64,000 nucleotides of DNA. Origin: Alnus glutinosa (taxonomy: Eukaryota; Streptophyta; Magnoliopsida; Fagales; Betulaceae). The DNA is taken from the NCBI RefSeq assembly GCF_958979055.1, contig NC_084887.1, positions 25,045,044 through 25,109,043 of the forward strand, in the 5' to 3' direction. The notes under the pieces were generated by a model. It had not been told where the DNA came from. It worked only from the letters and a program-made list of their open reading frames with translations, and did no database searches. This document shows, one piece after another, positions 22,575 to 33,024 of this stretch (its first letter is position 1; the number at the start of each line of letters is the position of its first letter). The position numbers and the translations under genes are program-made.

Positions 22575-22839
22575 GTTAGGAGATGGAAGAAGAAGATAAT
22601 GAAATGAGTCAGGCTGCTTAGAGGGAGACAATTCCTCCACACAGTAATTTATGTTTGTAACGCTTAAATACAAATCCAAACAGCAGTTACTGACCCATGA
22701 CACACGTACCAATCAGCAACTACTGACCATGACGCACGTTTACTAGTCTTTTATCCCACGCACAATGACTAACAGCACGTTTTGAAAATAACTTGACCAT
22801 GTTAACTCCACACGTGAAACAGAAGCGGTAAAACATATT
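22575..22839 (-). mobile_element. LTR remnant of the gypsy element (outer end uncertain)
   Basis: The inner LTR end (TGTTAGGAG on the plus strand, ...CTCCTAACA on the minus strand) sits next to the PBS at 22572. The outer end is not defined because the partner LTR is absent. I end it where the next MITE begins. The internal region stops after gag, so this is a heavily truncated element. Confidence 0.45.
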
Positions 22840-22841
22840 GA

Positions 22842-23012
22842 GAAATGCTAAAATTTTCAGATTTTTCTTCCAAAATTTGGTTCTTAAATGATGTGTTATA
22901 ATCCCATGAGATAGTAACATATTTTTCAAAATAATTGATCACATGAAATTATGCCCCATCATTTGGAGACCACATTTTGGAGAAAAAATTTAGGAGCCGT
23001 AGCATTTCTCAT
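22842..23012. mobile_element. MITE with GAGAAATGCT ends
   Basis: The sequence runs from GAGAAATGCTAAAATTTT to TAGCATTTCTC, with inverted ends. Both flanks read ATATT (left before 22842, right after 23012). The right end coincides with the breakpoint of the duplicated GONST3 leader block, which starts at about 23015. Confidence 0.5.
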
Positions 23013-23014
23013 AT

Positions 23015-24512
23015 TATCATGGGTTCTAAAGGATGGATTGTTTCCATCTCTAAAAGATATCATTCTAAAACATTAAACCTCATTCTAATGAATTCAGGGC
23101 TAAACCATATGGTTAAAGTATTGATTAAGTGATTAAATTTATATTTTCTTATTAGCTTTAAACTTTTAGGATAGTTTGAATCCACACATGAAGGGTGTGT
23201 TAAAGTATTGATTAAATGATTAAATTTAATTCTTTTTATCAGTTTAATCTTTTATAAGATAAGCAGTGATTTAACACATATCAATCAAATAATTGACATT
23301 CACATAAGTCTATTCAAAGGTGCCTAGGAAATAGGAAACCACACCAATTTTAGTGTATGTAGCCTGTAAGTAGGACTTATCATGAAAAGTTTTAAGGTCT
23401 CAAAATATATATATATATAAAAGGAGCTACGGACTTGTTTGGAAACGCTCTGCCTTGTGCATAGTGGGAGAGAGATTTCAATTTTTTATTTTTTTTTACA
23501 TTTTTCAATAACAATCAACATCAAAACATTCTATTTTTTTTTTTACTTTTCATATCACATCAATAATTTTTTTAATTACTATTCAAATAAAAAATTCACT
23601 ATAATACAAATTTTTTTTCACTTTTTTAATTTTTATACAAACACTTTTTACTATATATCACACTTATCGCTTTTTATAATTTTAAAATTAACAGCGGACT
23701 AACAACCCACACTCTGTCATTTACCAAACAATGCCTACATTTGTTGATTACATAAATCCAAATTGTGTAATGATGCAGATAAAGTATCAAAAAGACAGAA
23801 ACAGCTCAACAAAAAGTAATTCGAAGAGCCACCATTACACAAAAGATCTGAGGCAACAAAACTTTTTTTTTTTTTTGACAGATCAAACCTACATCTGATC
23901 ATTATAATAGAACCAACAAATGACTGAAGACAAAACATGAAATTAGGTCTCATTTGGAGAGGCATGGGCAAGGCCCTGTCTATGAGCTCATATAGATAAC
24001 AACGAAAAAAGTGCATTGTTGCTTGATTCCTAAATCCATTATAAAAAAGACTAAAACAAATGCAGCCTCCGTGAACCCACAATCTTTATTCACGAATTTT
24101 ATGGGATTGCTTAATTCGACCTAAGTTGGACGTGCAATTTCAACAGACCATTGAGAAGAAATTAACGCAAAATAAGGCCAATTAAATATACTAAAATGTG
24201 AAAATAAAATAAAATAAAAGATTCAAAGAAAACAAGCTACACCTACAACCAACTGTTGGGGCTTCCACCTAAAAGAATTCCACAGACATCCACCTCTGTT
24301 CGGTTGCAGAGCAACTTGAAGAAAGTGAATGAAAATAAAAAATGTTAAGCAATAAGTTTATCACATTTTGCTTCCATAGTTACCTGTGGGCTGTAGTGGC
24401 TAGAATTTTGTCTGAGATCTGCACGCTGCAGCCGGCGTGTTTGGCCGTCGGTTCGCTCGATATTGAGGCCTAACGGAGCACCGAATCGGTGAGATTTGAG
24501 AAAGGGACTGGT
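23015..24512 (-). repeat. Duplicated leader exon and leader intron of the GONST3 gene, lacking its coding region
   Basis: Long stretches match 30191-31840 in the same order and orientation. They share TTATCATGGGTTCTAAAGG at the left, the ACAGATCAAACCTACATCTG block, AACCAACTGTTGGGGCTTCC, and the leader exon whose donor reads CCCACAG|GTAAC on the minus strand (exon from about 24393 upward). The coding exon that should follow on the minus strand is absent; a MITE and a gypsy LTR lie there instead. Local differences include a TA repeat (23406-23418) and missing pieces relative to 30800-31080. It may keep promoter activity without a protein. Confidence 0.8.
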
Positions 24513-25344
24513 TTAAGCGATGCTATACGTGCCTCTAGGCTCTAGCCAGTCAAGGAAGCTGGACAGTGGACCCCCCTTTTCTGTTTTTTGGATAGTCATG
24601 CGAACGTACTATTTTTCGTCTATGCCTGCGCGTGTTTCGACCTATTGTCAAAATATTTTTTGCAAATTGAATTATTTTATTAGAACTGAATTATTAAAAA
24701 TATTAACTCAGGTTATTTAAATGTATACATTTATAACACTGCATATATATATATATGTTAAGAAAGCACATCTTTTAGTCGAGAACATTGGATTAATTTG
24801 TTCGTAATTGACCGTATGCCGGTAGTCCGCTTAAAGTGATTTTTTAAGACAGAAAACAGGTAAGGTTGACTCGCCAGAGGTATTGTCGGATAACACTCTC
24901 ATACCTAAGTCGGTAGTGAATTGAAGAGAAAGAACCTAATAGAAGAAGAGTTAAGAGGAAAAATATATGCATGCTTCATAATAAAGATCGTTACCTTTAT
25001 ATATAGGACTACCGTCAACATGGTAAGCAAACTTGATATGACAAAGGCGAGTAAATGGATCAATATGAAAGCTGGTATATACTTAATAAATTGCTTTCTT
25101 TTGGTGAATGCCTCGATGACTCTTACTAAGTTGAGTTTAAACGGGCAAAATCGTGAATATGGAGATATCTTTTTATTTATGATCTCTTCACCACGTGTTC
25201 ATCGAGTAGGTGATCGCCGATTTGGTGACTGTCAGTCGAAGACTCCCTTAAGGGAAGGTTGACCCGTCGAGCACCACCCAGCCTGAGGACAAATGAGCCT
25301 TCATGGGCCGGAGGAGTAACGTGATTTGTTGGGCTTGAGTTGAC
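24513..25344. other. Unassigned spacer, possibly LTR-derived
   Basis: A 113-residue open frame at 24921-25262 has no recognisable domain and unremarkable codons, so no gene is called. Words such as GTCGGTAGTGAATTGAAGAG and the TATATATAGGACTACCGTC segment resemble LTR promoter regions. No termini were found. Confidence 0.3.
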
Positions 25345-25352
25345 CTTGTGGG

Positions 25353-25540
25353 CAGGGGCGGAGCCAGCTTTTACAAATTGGGGGGCTAAATTGAAAAAAA
25401 AAATTGGGAGGGCAAAAACTACAAAATAAAAAATTTAGGGGTAAAATTTTATTTTATTTAATTTTTTTTGGAAACTTTGGGCCTACCCCCCCCCCCCCCC
25501 CCCCCCCCCTCCCAAAAGGCCTAAGGTGGCTCCACCTCTG
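25353..25540. mobile_element. hAT-type MITE with a 24-base C run
   Basis: The ends CAGGGGCGGAGCCAG and GGTGGCTCCACCTCTG are inverted and match the well-known plant hAT terminal pattern. CTTGTGGG on both sides (25345-25352 and 25541-25548) is a perfect 8-bp duplication, as expected for hAT. The interior is AT-rich plus an unusual C homopolymer at 25486-25509. Confidence 0.85.
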
Positions 25541-25615
25541 CTTGTGGGGTTTGAGGGACACTAATTTTTCATATTTTTATTTCTCTTACATGTATTTTTC
25601 TTAATTTATTGAATA

Positions 25616-26190
25616 TTTTTTTTTTTTTTTGTTTGTTTGAGTGGAACCAAGCACAATTTATAAATAGACAATTTCAATACATCGCTCAATAACAATAATA
25701 TTAGAAATACATTGGAGAGTTTCATCAAGACAAACATAGGCTTCACTCAGAGATAAAGCTACCATTGCAAGTCGATGAGCTGCATCATTTAAATTATGCC
25801 TAACATGATAGATTTTTCAGTTATGCATATTGTGCAATATTCCCCTAGTCTCCTCAATTAGATGACCAGATATACATCAGTTACTACCCTATTTTTTCAG
25901 TGCCTGCACTATTTGGAGAGCATCTTCTTCCAAAATAACCTTATAGAAGCCCAATTCGTAACTAAAGTTTACAGCACTTAAAGCCGCCATTGCCTCTGCA
26001 TTCTCTTGAACAATGATATAATCCTTTGGTTCAGATAAAGTTGCTAAAAGTTCACATTTGCTGTCTCTGATTATAACACCAATATCCATTTTCTTTTTGT
26101 TAGTCTCCACAATTACATCTCAATTGACCTTAACGAAATCATCAATAGGAGCTTCCCACCTTAACTCCTCCTTCTCCCCTATTGTTCCTG
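25616..26190 (-). pseudogene. LINE 3' end with broken RNase H domain
   Basis: On the minus strand the frame reads WEAPIDDFVKVN, stop, then NKKKMDIGVIIRDSKCELLA, AEAMAALSAVNFSYELGF and VILEEDALQIVQALKK. After more stops it resumes as GHLIEETRGILHN and LNDAAHRLAMVAL. This is the RNase H module found at the C-terminus of plant LINE polyproteins. It ends in an A run (T run at about 25618-25630 on the plus strand). At least three in-frame stops make it non-functional, and the reverse transcriptase part is missing, as usual for 5'-truncated LINEs. Confidence 0.85.
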
Positions 26191-26444
26191 ATAATTTCTG
26201 AGAATTTACATATTAAACGCTATCAAAAGAGTTATAAGCATTATTTATTTCGACGAAGCCTACCACTGCACCATACGGAATAATTTTTATTGTTCTAAAG
26301 CCTACCAGAACATATAAAAATACATGATGTCTTATCAATTTCGATGAATATTAATGTTTTATTCTAATTTGTTTCATTTCTTTGATTACTATCTCCACCA
26401 TTGATGAAGAGATTCTTCCTAATTTCGATTTAAGTATAAAAGTT

Positions 26445-26974
26445 GGGATAAATTCACGTACTCATTTCAAATTATTACCTAATTGATAATGTCTTTCTAA
26501 ACTTTTAACTGAGACAATGTCTTCTCAAATTATCAAAACATTGTTAATGTCCACTCAAAGCCAGCAAAAAAAAAAATAACCTTAGATTTTTTTCAATAAA
26601 GCAAAAATACCACAATAAATTAAAAAAAATAAAAAATAATAATAATAATTTTTTTTTAAAAAGTAATTTGTTATTTAAAAAATGATTTTTTTCTTCATTT
26701 CTTTAATAAAAAAACAAAATTTTTTAATTTTAAAAAAAATTTTAAAAAGAAAACTTTTTAAATTTGGCCACCCTTGGATTTTATGTATTTATTTTTTAAT
26801 TTTTTAGTTTTAGTTTTTTTTTTTTTGAAATATTGTTTTTTTACTAAGGGTATTTTCGTCATTGGATGTAACATTGATAATTTTTGGTAGTTTGGGAGAC
26901 ATTGTCCAAATTAAAAGTTTGAGGGAGACACTATCAATTATGTGGTAGTTTGAAGAGGTATGTGGACTTTACCC
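26445..26974. mobile_element. 530-bp MULE-type MITE
   Basis: The arms are inverted: GGGATAAATTCACGTACTC at the left and its diverged complement ending GTGGACTTTACCC at the right. The flanks ATAAAAGTT (26436-26444 and 26975-26983) are an identical 9-bp target duplication. The middle is poly(A)/poly(T) with a short GGCCACCC word at about 26767. No coding sequence is present. Confidence 0.8.
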
Positions 26975-27049
26975 ATAAAAGTTTATTTAGATTGCTTTAT
27001 TTATAAATTATGGTTTATTAAATAAAATAATGGGTTTTGTAAATTTTAT

Positions 27050-27370
27050 TTTGATAATTCAACCGTTGATACATAAAAATGGCAAAATTATATCATTGTT
27101 CTATGTGGTTAACCTAAATTATAAATCACTCTTTGTGGTATAAAAAATAATTGTAAAATCGTTGTGGTAGGTAAAAATTATAAATTACTCCTTAAAATCG
27201 TTTTCCATCCACAAACTTAACATAGTCCGTTAGGTTACCACATCAATCCCAATAAAAAAAGGGATACGTGTCACTCATAATAAAAAAAATTAATATATTA
27301 AAAATTAAAAACTTCAAATATTTTTGTTTTTTTTTTAAAAAAAAGAATAAAAGAAAGAAAAAGGAATAAA
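27050..27370. repeat. Single arm of another MITE family
   Basis: The block 'AAATTATAAATCACTC...GGATACGTGTCACTC' closely resembles 62465-62680. Each copy is followed by AT-rich DNA. Only one arm is visible here, the other end being lost at the junction with the gag relic at 27385. Confidence 0.45.
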
Positions 27371-27384
27371 AAAAAAAAAGGGTT

Positions 27385-27540
27385 AATGCTCCCATCCACA
27401 TATACCAAGCTAAACTCTTCCTTCACTGTAAATGGAGGAGATGAGGAGTCGGTGTTGGGAAAGAGTTTGGTAGAATAGGAAGAACTGTTGCGCTCTTCAA
27501 ATCCACCCAACGGGATTCGTCCCATTGAATTAGAAAGGCA
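27385..27540 (-). pseudogene. Short relic of the gypsy gag
   Basis: About 155 bp match 21870-22030 at nucleotide level, including CATCCACATATACCAAGCTA and AGGAAGAACTGTTGCGCT. It is a small, frame-broken piece of the same retrotransposon family and ends abruptly on both sides. Confidence 0.7.
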
Positions 27541-27568
27541 AAAGCACAAGTAGATTAGGGTAATAAAT

Positions 27569-27934
27569 GAGTAACTTTACGAGTCATTTTTGTCTCTTCA
27601 AGAATGATGTGACTTTTAAAAGAATAATGATTCAATGCCACCTAAATATTTAACTTTTTACCACCTTACTTATGTGACAAGGTGGTCCCCTACAACTTTT
27701 TGAGTTTTTTTTTATTTTTTTAAAATAAATTAAAGTGGGGGACCACCTTGCCACATAGACAAGATGGTGAAAAGTTGTATATTTAGGTGGTAGTGAATCA
27801 CTACTCCTTTTAAAATCATCATCTAATCAAAATTCAATAATACTAATCAATCACAAACTCGATGGTGATTTTAAAAGTTACATCATTTTTGTAGAGACAT
27901 AAAAGTGATAAAATAATGACTTATAACATTACTC
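27569..27934. mobile_element. MULE-type MITE (4475 family) carrying a nested MITE
   Basis: The ends GAGTAACTTTACGAGTCA and ...ATTACTC match the 182-bp element at 4475. The flanks GTAATAAAT (27560-27568 and 27935-27943) are a perfect 9-bp duplication. Removing the nested 185-bp unit and one duplication copy leaves 172 bp, close to the reference length. Confidence 0.8.
27622..27806. mobile_element. 185-bp MITE nested inside the 27569 element
   Basis: Its ends are GAATAATGATTCAATGCCACC and the inverted GGTGGTAGTGAATCACTACTC. The arms extend about 70 bp, with GGTGGTCCCC and GGGGACCACC words and a poly(T) loop. The flanks CTTTTAAAA (27613-27621 and 27807-27815) are a perfect 9-bp target duplication, so it is also MULE-like. 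Confidence 0.8.
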
Positions 27935-27943
27935 GTAATAAAT

Positions 27944-28990
27944 ATGTATGAGTGTGAAGAATAGTATTACTTTTGAAACTAGGTATCTGTCTCCCTCTAA
28001 GACCAAGGATTATAATGCTTAAGAACAACACCCGTCCGCGAAAGACGACAACGTTTCCCTATTTTTCATGGGTATGCATATTTGATCTTGTTGCTGCTTT
28101 TTAATAGAAGGCTAGTCGATTGTTTTAAAAGTCTAAAAGAGAATTTCAAATGAGATGAAAATCTAGGAAAGACAATATAATCAACCCTCAATTGTCTATG
28201 GTTGTCACTTTCAATGGAAAAAATTGCGTACTATGAAATCCGAAATAGATTGCATTAGGTAGTGGGTGGACCAGAATTGAGAATTCTGGAAGGAAGACAG
28301 GCTATTGAGCCTGCGATGTCTGTGTTCATCCGGGGCTCTACTGGAATGCCCTCTAATGGCATCAGACAAATATACATGGATAGGGAATTGGGCAGATTCA
28401 GCAACAATTGAGTAACAAATAAATCAAGTCCAAAGGTGACACCAAAGAGACGGAGAATTATAACTCTGAAATTCAAAACAAAGACCAGTTCTGATAAGTA
28501 TAAAACAATGAATGATCATTATTGATTAACATCCGATAGATTTGGATTTCAAGATCCACGAGAAGTTTAGCATTCGCTAAATTGAACCATGCTCACTCTA
28601 TCTGATGGATGCATTCTAGAATGCATCGATATCAAAATCAAAGGCAATATTACAACTGGGACTACAATGAAAAGAATGCAAGTGTTAGATTAGATCTGAC
28701 CAGATATTCTAGGTCAAAATGGTGATGCCGAACAGGTCCACTGAAATAATCAGTTCCATTATAGATGAAAATAAGTACGGATCAAACAAAGAGCCAATTC
28801 AACCCGGTCAGTCATGTCTGAACCTATCCTTAACTTGCATTCTGACAGTAGTATTCTTTCAGAAATGAACCTTCAAGGTTGATCAGATGAGAAGTTGCCA
28901 CCCTCGAGAATTTGCCAATCACCAAAGCTGGAGCCTGGACCTAATAAATGAATTTACAGCAATAAGAATTTAAACATGCTGGTTTACAGA
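27944..28990. other. 3' flank of the GONST3 gene, spacer
   Basis: The minus-strand 3' untranslated region of GONST3 probably lies near 28800-28997. A block at 28385-28460 resembles 21130-21225. The remaining sequence shows no gene. Confidence 0.4.
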
Positions 28991-28997
28991 ACCCCTT

Positions 28998-30137
28998 TCA
29001 TCTCCCCACTTCTGATTCAACAACTTCCTTCTGATTGCCGTTACTTACTGTGTTGCATTGCATTTCAAGTAACTTTTCTTGTTCCCCGTCAGTCTCTTGT
29101 GCATTTACTTCTTTTGCATCTTTAGGCTTTTTGCTTGTAGACTGCTGATACATAACCCCACCAAGCATACAAATCAAAAGCCCCGCTGTTCCCACAAATG
29201 TCGAATGCTTGTCCCAAATGACCAAATTAATCACAACCGTTAATAGCTTGTTCACTATACCAAGAACAGTAAACCCGGTTGCAGAAATTGCCCTCCGGCA
29301 AGAAAACCCGAAGAAAGAGATTGATAAACCAAACAAACATGATAACCCCACTGGCAAAACCACCTGGAAAGAGTACCAATCTGACTCATCCGTGATTTCA
29401 TGCTTTATCTTCTTCAATTCGCCCATTATAAGCAGCTCCAAAGGAAACAGGAGGAGAGCCTCAAGATTGTTGTACAATACGAGACCCCATGTATTCAAAC
29501 CGATGGTCATGACTACATGCTTTATGTAAACAAAATCTATGGACATACTTACCAGGTAAGCTAGGGCCCAGCTATAAGCCATGACTGTGAACTGGTAATC
29601 TGTTAGCACATAAAGCACGCTTCCTCCAAAGATAGTGACAAGTGAGATCCATGTTCTAATTGATGGCCATGGCTGGTGCAAGAAGAGGGTCTCTCCTATT
29701 GCAACAAATATGGGAACTGCTGAACGGAAGACAATGAATGTGTCAACATTGGCATGGAGAAGAAGCTCACTGTTGGTGAAAAGAGAGAGGTAGAATATAA
29801 TTGCTGCAGGCAAGAAGCGCCACATGGTTAAAAGGTCAAGCCTGTCACGCTCAATGAAATTAAGCCATTCACAAATGAGGACCCCAGCTGCGCTTGTGAA
29901 GTACTGTAAAGCAGTTAATGCCCCGGGATAAGGAAATTTCATCACCGCCCATTTGTTGATGATGGAAAGCAAAGATGCAGATAGGCAGTAACCGGCAGCT
30001 ATACCATAGACTGAGGCTTGCTGGAGTAGGCCACTGTACCAGTTTGTTTGGATTTCACCAGAGGGAGTACGAGCAACTGCACCTTTCTGGCCGGCACCAA
30101 ATCTTGGATTCTCCACATCATTATTGTTATTAGACAT
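28998..30137 (-). CDS. GONST3: Golgi GDP-sugar transporter, GONST3 (GGLT1) type
   Basis: Members of this nucleotide-sugar transporter group move GDP-sugars into the Golgi lumen in exchange for GMP. Arabidopsis GONST3, also named GGLT1, supplies GDP-L-galactose for pectin RG-II. One coding exon encodes 379 residues from the ATG at 30137. That ATG follows directly after a splice acceptor (TTTCAG), so the upstream in-frame Met at 30152 lies in intron. About ten hydrophobic segments are present. Family blocks include LSIINKWAVMKFPYPGALTA, HANVDTFIVFRSAVPIFVAI, AYSWALAYLVSMSIDFVYIK and GLNTWGLVLYNNLEALLLFP. The nucleotide-binding GALNK-like motif appears as GIVNK, within ISATGFTVLGIVNKLLTVV. The tail is hydrophilic, rich in K and E. 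No defects are seen. Confidence 0.92.
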   Translation of the reverse strand: MSNNNNDVENPRFGAGQKGAVARTPSGEIQTNWYSGLLQQASVYGIAAGYCLSASLLSIINKWAVMKFPYPGALTALQYFTSAAGVLICEWLNFIERDRLDLLTMWRFLPAAIIFYLSLFTNSELLLHANVDTFIVFRSAVPIFVAIGETLFLHQPWPSIRTWISLVTIFGGSVLYVLTDYQFTVMAYSWALAYLVSMSIDFVYIKHVVMTIGLNTWGLVLYNNLEALLLFPLELLIMGELKKIKHEITDESDWYSFQVVLPVGLSCLFGLSISFFGFSCRRAISATGFTVLGIVNKLLTVVINLVIWDKHSTFVGTAGLLICMLGGVMYQQSTSKKPKDAKEVNAQETDGEQEKLLEMQCNTVSNGNQKEVVESEVGR

Positions 30138-31835
30138 CTGAAAGTGAATCACAAATTCTTGTTAGTCAACTTATAAGGGATAAAATTCTTATCATGGGTT
30201 CTAAAGGATGAATAGTTTACATCTCTACATCATTCAAAAACATTAGGCTCCATATGCAGAAGAACCCATATCAAAATTGAAAACATAAATGAGCCAACTT
30301 CTCTTCTTACGAGTAACAAATAGTACAGGCCATAAATTAATTAGGCAACAGAAAGATGGAATAGGTGCTCGACCAACCTCATTCTAATGAATTCAGATCT
30401 AAACCATATCATAACACCATTGACATTCAAATAAGTCTATTCAAAGGTGCCTACGAAATAGGAAACCACACCGCTTTTATTATATGTAGTCTGTATGTAG
30501 GAAGCAACAAAAAAAGGCAAATGCCATAGGAGTTTTAAGGTCTCATAAGAAGCTCAATTTGTTGATTACATAAATTCATATTGTGTTATGATGCAAAAAA
30601 AGTATAAAAAAGACATAAGCAGCTCAACAAAGAGTAATTCAAAGAGCCACCATTACACAAAAGAACTAAGGCAACAAAACTTTTTTTTTTTTTGACAGAT
30701 CAAACCTACATCTGATCATCTAATAGAACCAACCAATAACGGAAGACAAAGCAGAATTGCTGACATAGTGTGAAACATCAATCCCCTAAGACCAACCTGA
30801 AATAATTGACTGACCTTTTTCATACATGACTATTACATGCTGGGCAAGACTCCAGCCTCACATGCAAAAGAACAACTGACGTGCTATAAGAAATACAGAT
30901 TAAACTCTCTACCTTGAGGAACAACAGAACTGGACCATTACTTCCTAATAACTACTTTTGACTCACTAAATCATTCTCTTAAAGATAATTTGTTGATGTT
31001 AAACGCATCACATGTGCTTCCACTAACACAAATGATTGTTCTGCACTTACTAACCAGTTATAATGCATATGAACATAGTAAGGCATCGAGCAAACCATGA
31101 AATTAGGTCTCCTTTGGAGAATCATGGACTCATGGGCAAGGCAATTCCAGTGTGACCAAGTCCCTGTACGTCTATGAGCTCATATAGGTAACAATGAAAA
31201 AGTGCATAGTTGCTTGATTCATAAATCCATTATCAAATCTTATCCATAGACACGTTCCACACAAAGAGGCATCTCGAAAGAGAGAATAACAAGCATATAA
31301 GATCTTGAGTTATATATTGAATTTGAGGGTAGGGATCAGAATTCGGATTCAAGACTGAGACAAATGCAGCCTCCGTGTACCCCCAATCTTTATTCACGAA
31401 GTTTATGGGCTTGCTTAATTCGACCCAAGTAGGGCTCATACATGTGCAATTGAGAAGAAATTAGCGCAAAAATAAGACCAATTAAATATACTGAAATGTG
31501 AAAATAAAACAAAATACAAGATTCAAAGGAAACAAGCTACAACTACAACCAACTGTTGGGGCTTCCACCTAAAAGAATTCCATAGACATTCACCTCTGTT
31601 CGGTTGCAGAGAAACTGGCAGAAAGTGAAAGAAAATAAAAAAATAAAAATGTTAAGCAGCAATTTGATCACATTTTACTTTCATGGTTACCTGTGGGGCA
31701 GTGGCTAGAAATTTGTCTGAGATCTGCAGTCGGCTTGTTTGGCCGTCGATTCGCTCGATCTTACAGACTCCGTTAGCCTGATGATCATTGGTACGGAATT
31801 GAAGCCTAAACGGAGCACCGAAGTGGTGAGAAAGG
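30138..31835 (-). promoter_or_regulatory. Leader exon and leader intron of the GONST3 gene
   Basis: On the minus strand a leader exon of about 130 bp (31691 to roughly 31830) ends CCCACAG with the donor GTAACC at 31690. The 1.55-kb intron ends at the acceptor next to the ATG at 30137. Conservation of the same donor in the duplicate at 24393 supports this structure. A leader intron in a broadly expressed plant gene is common and often raises expression. That role is inferred here. Confidence 0.65.
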
Positions 31836-31841
31836 GAATAC

Positions 31842-31843
<2 letters not shown>

Positions 31844-31902
<59 letters not shown>
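31844..31902. repeat. Long T run followed by A run upstream of the GONST3 leader
   Basis: About 47 T followed by about 11 A form a homopolymer junction immediately upstream of the leader exon on the minus strand. The duplicate at 24512 lacks it, so it was probably gained or expanded after duplication. Length is likely polymorphic. Confidence 0.8.
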
Positions 31903-33006
31903 CAAACTACACCCGGCTAGTCAAGGCTAGCTAGTAGCTGTTACAGTGCTGTATAAAAAATAAATAAATAAACAATTTGATTCTCTCTCTTTAAAAAAAA
32001 AAATTAGTGAATATTTTAAATGAATCAATAAAAATTGATAGCTAAAATGTTAATCCGAATGTAAATATTTACAAATTGAATAATAAAATTAAAGAAAAAT
32101 GTATTCTTTTAACGAAATTTTATTTAAAAACTTGTTGAGTTGAATATAAGTATATGTATGAGCTGTGAGAGAAGGGGGAGGTAATCTACTCTTGCCGCTA
32201 CTACTAAAACTCCATTCCTATCTCCACCCCTTGTCGGGCCATCCTTTACTAGGTGGACTTTCAATCCCACCAACCCCCCTATACAGAGATTGAGGGCATA
32301 GAGAAGGGTGGATATCCACCTCCTTTGATAGGGTTAAGGACGCAGGGAGGGGTGAGGTGGGTGGAGATTCATCCCCCACCAGAGCTACGACCCATATCCA
32401 CCATTTTTTTTTTTCTATCTTGAATGTTTTGGATATAATGAATCTGTATACGCATGACACATTTTTTATTTGGGTCTATGTGAAAAATGGAACAATTAGG
32501 GATGTATTATTTATATACATATTGTACGCACATTCATATTAGATGAACCCGTGAATGTATTTGTCCCATATGTATGAGTCTCATAATTAATGTGAGTGTA
32601 TGTACAATGTTTGTACACATAATGTGTGTATAAGTATCATTAGACGCCAACACTCAAATCTGTAATTTTAGAGCAATTTTCCTTTCCTTTATAATAAAAA
32701 AGAGTGCAAAAAAGTGTGAAATTATATTCGACCGGGTTGGTGGGCCTGGTTGGGTTGGTTTGTGTTACCAATTTACCAATAACTACGCTTAGCTTTGGGC
32801 TAACCCGAACCCGGACGATTGTGCAAAGAGAAATACAACTGTATAAACCACACCCCGCTACGTGGCATAGCGGTTAATGTTTGAAACGTTGCAACCGAAC
32901 CCCTCCTTCAAAGTTTGGAACTGCCTTCCATTCTCTCTAACCAGTCACCAGGAAGGATATTTATAAGTAAAGCACACTCTGAAATCAAGTTCGTCATTCT
33001 TATTCA
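31903..33006. other. Shared intergenic region between GONST3 and the TIP5;1-type gene
   Basis: No gene is recognised. A GC-richer patch (32200-32400) carries repeated GGTGGA and TCCACC words. Near 32735-32815 there is a short CCGGGTTGG...AACCCGAACCCGG inverted pair. A TATA-like TTTATAAG lies at 32961-32967, suitably placed for the aquaporin gene. Confidence 0.4.
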
Positions 33007-33024
33007 ATGCTTGTTGGCAGAAAA

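Noticed and set aside
24921-25262. 113-residue open frame
   Set aside because: No family similarity, no splice or promoter context, and it lies in probable LTR debris.
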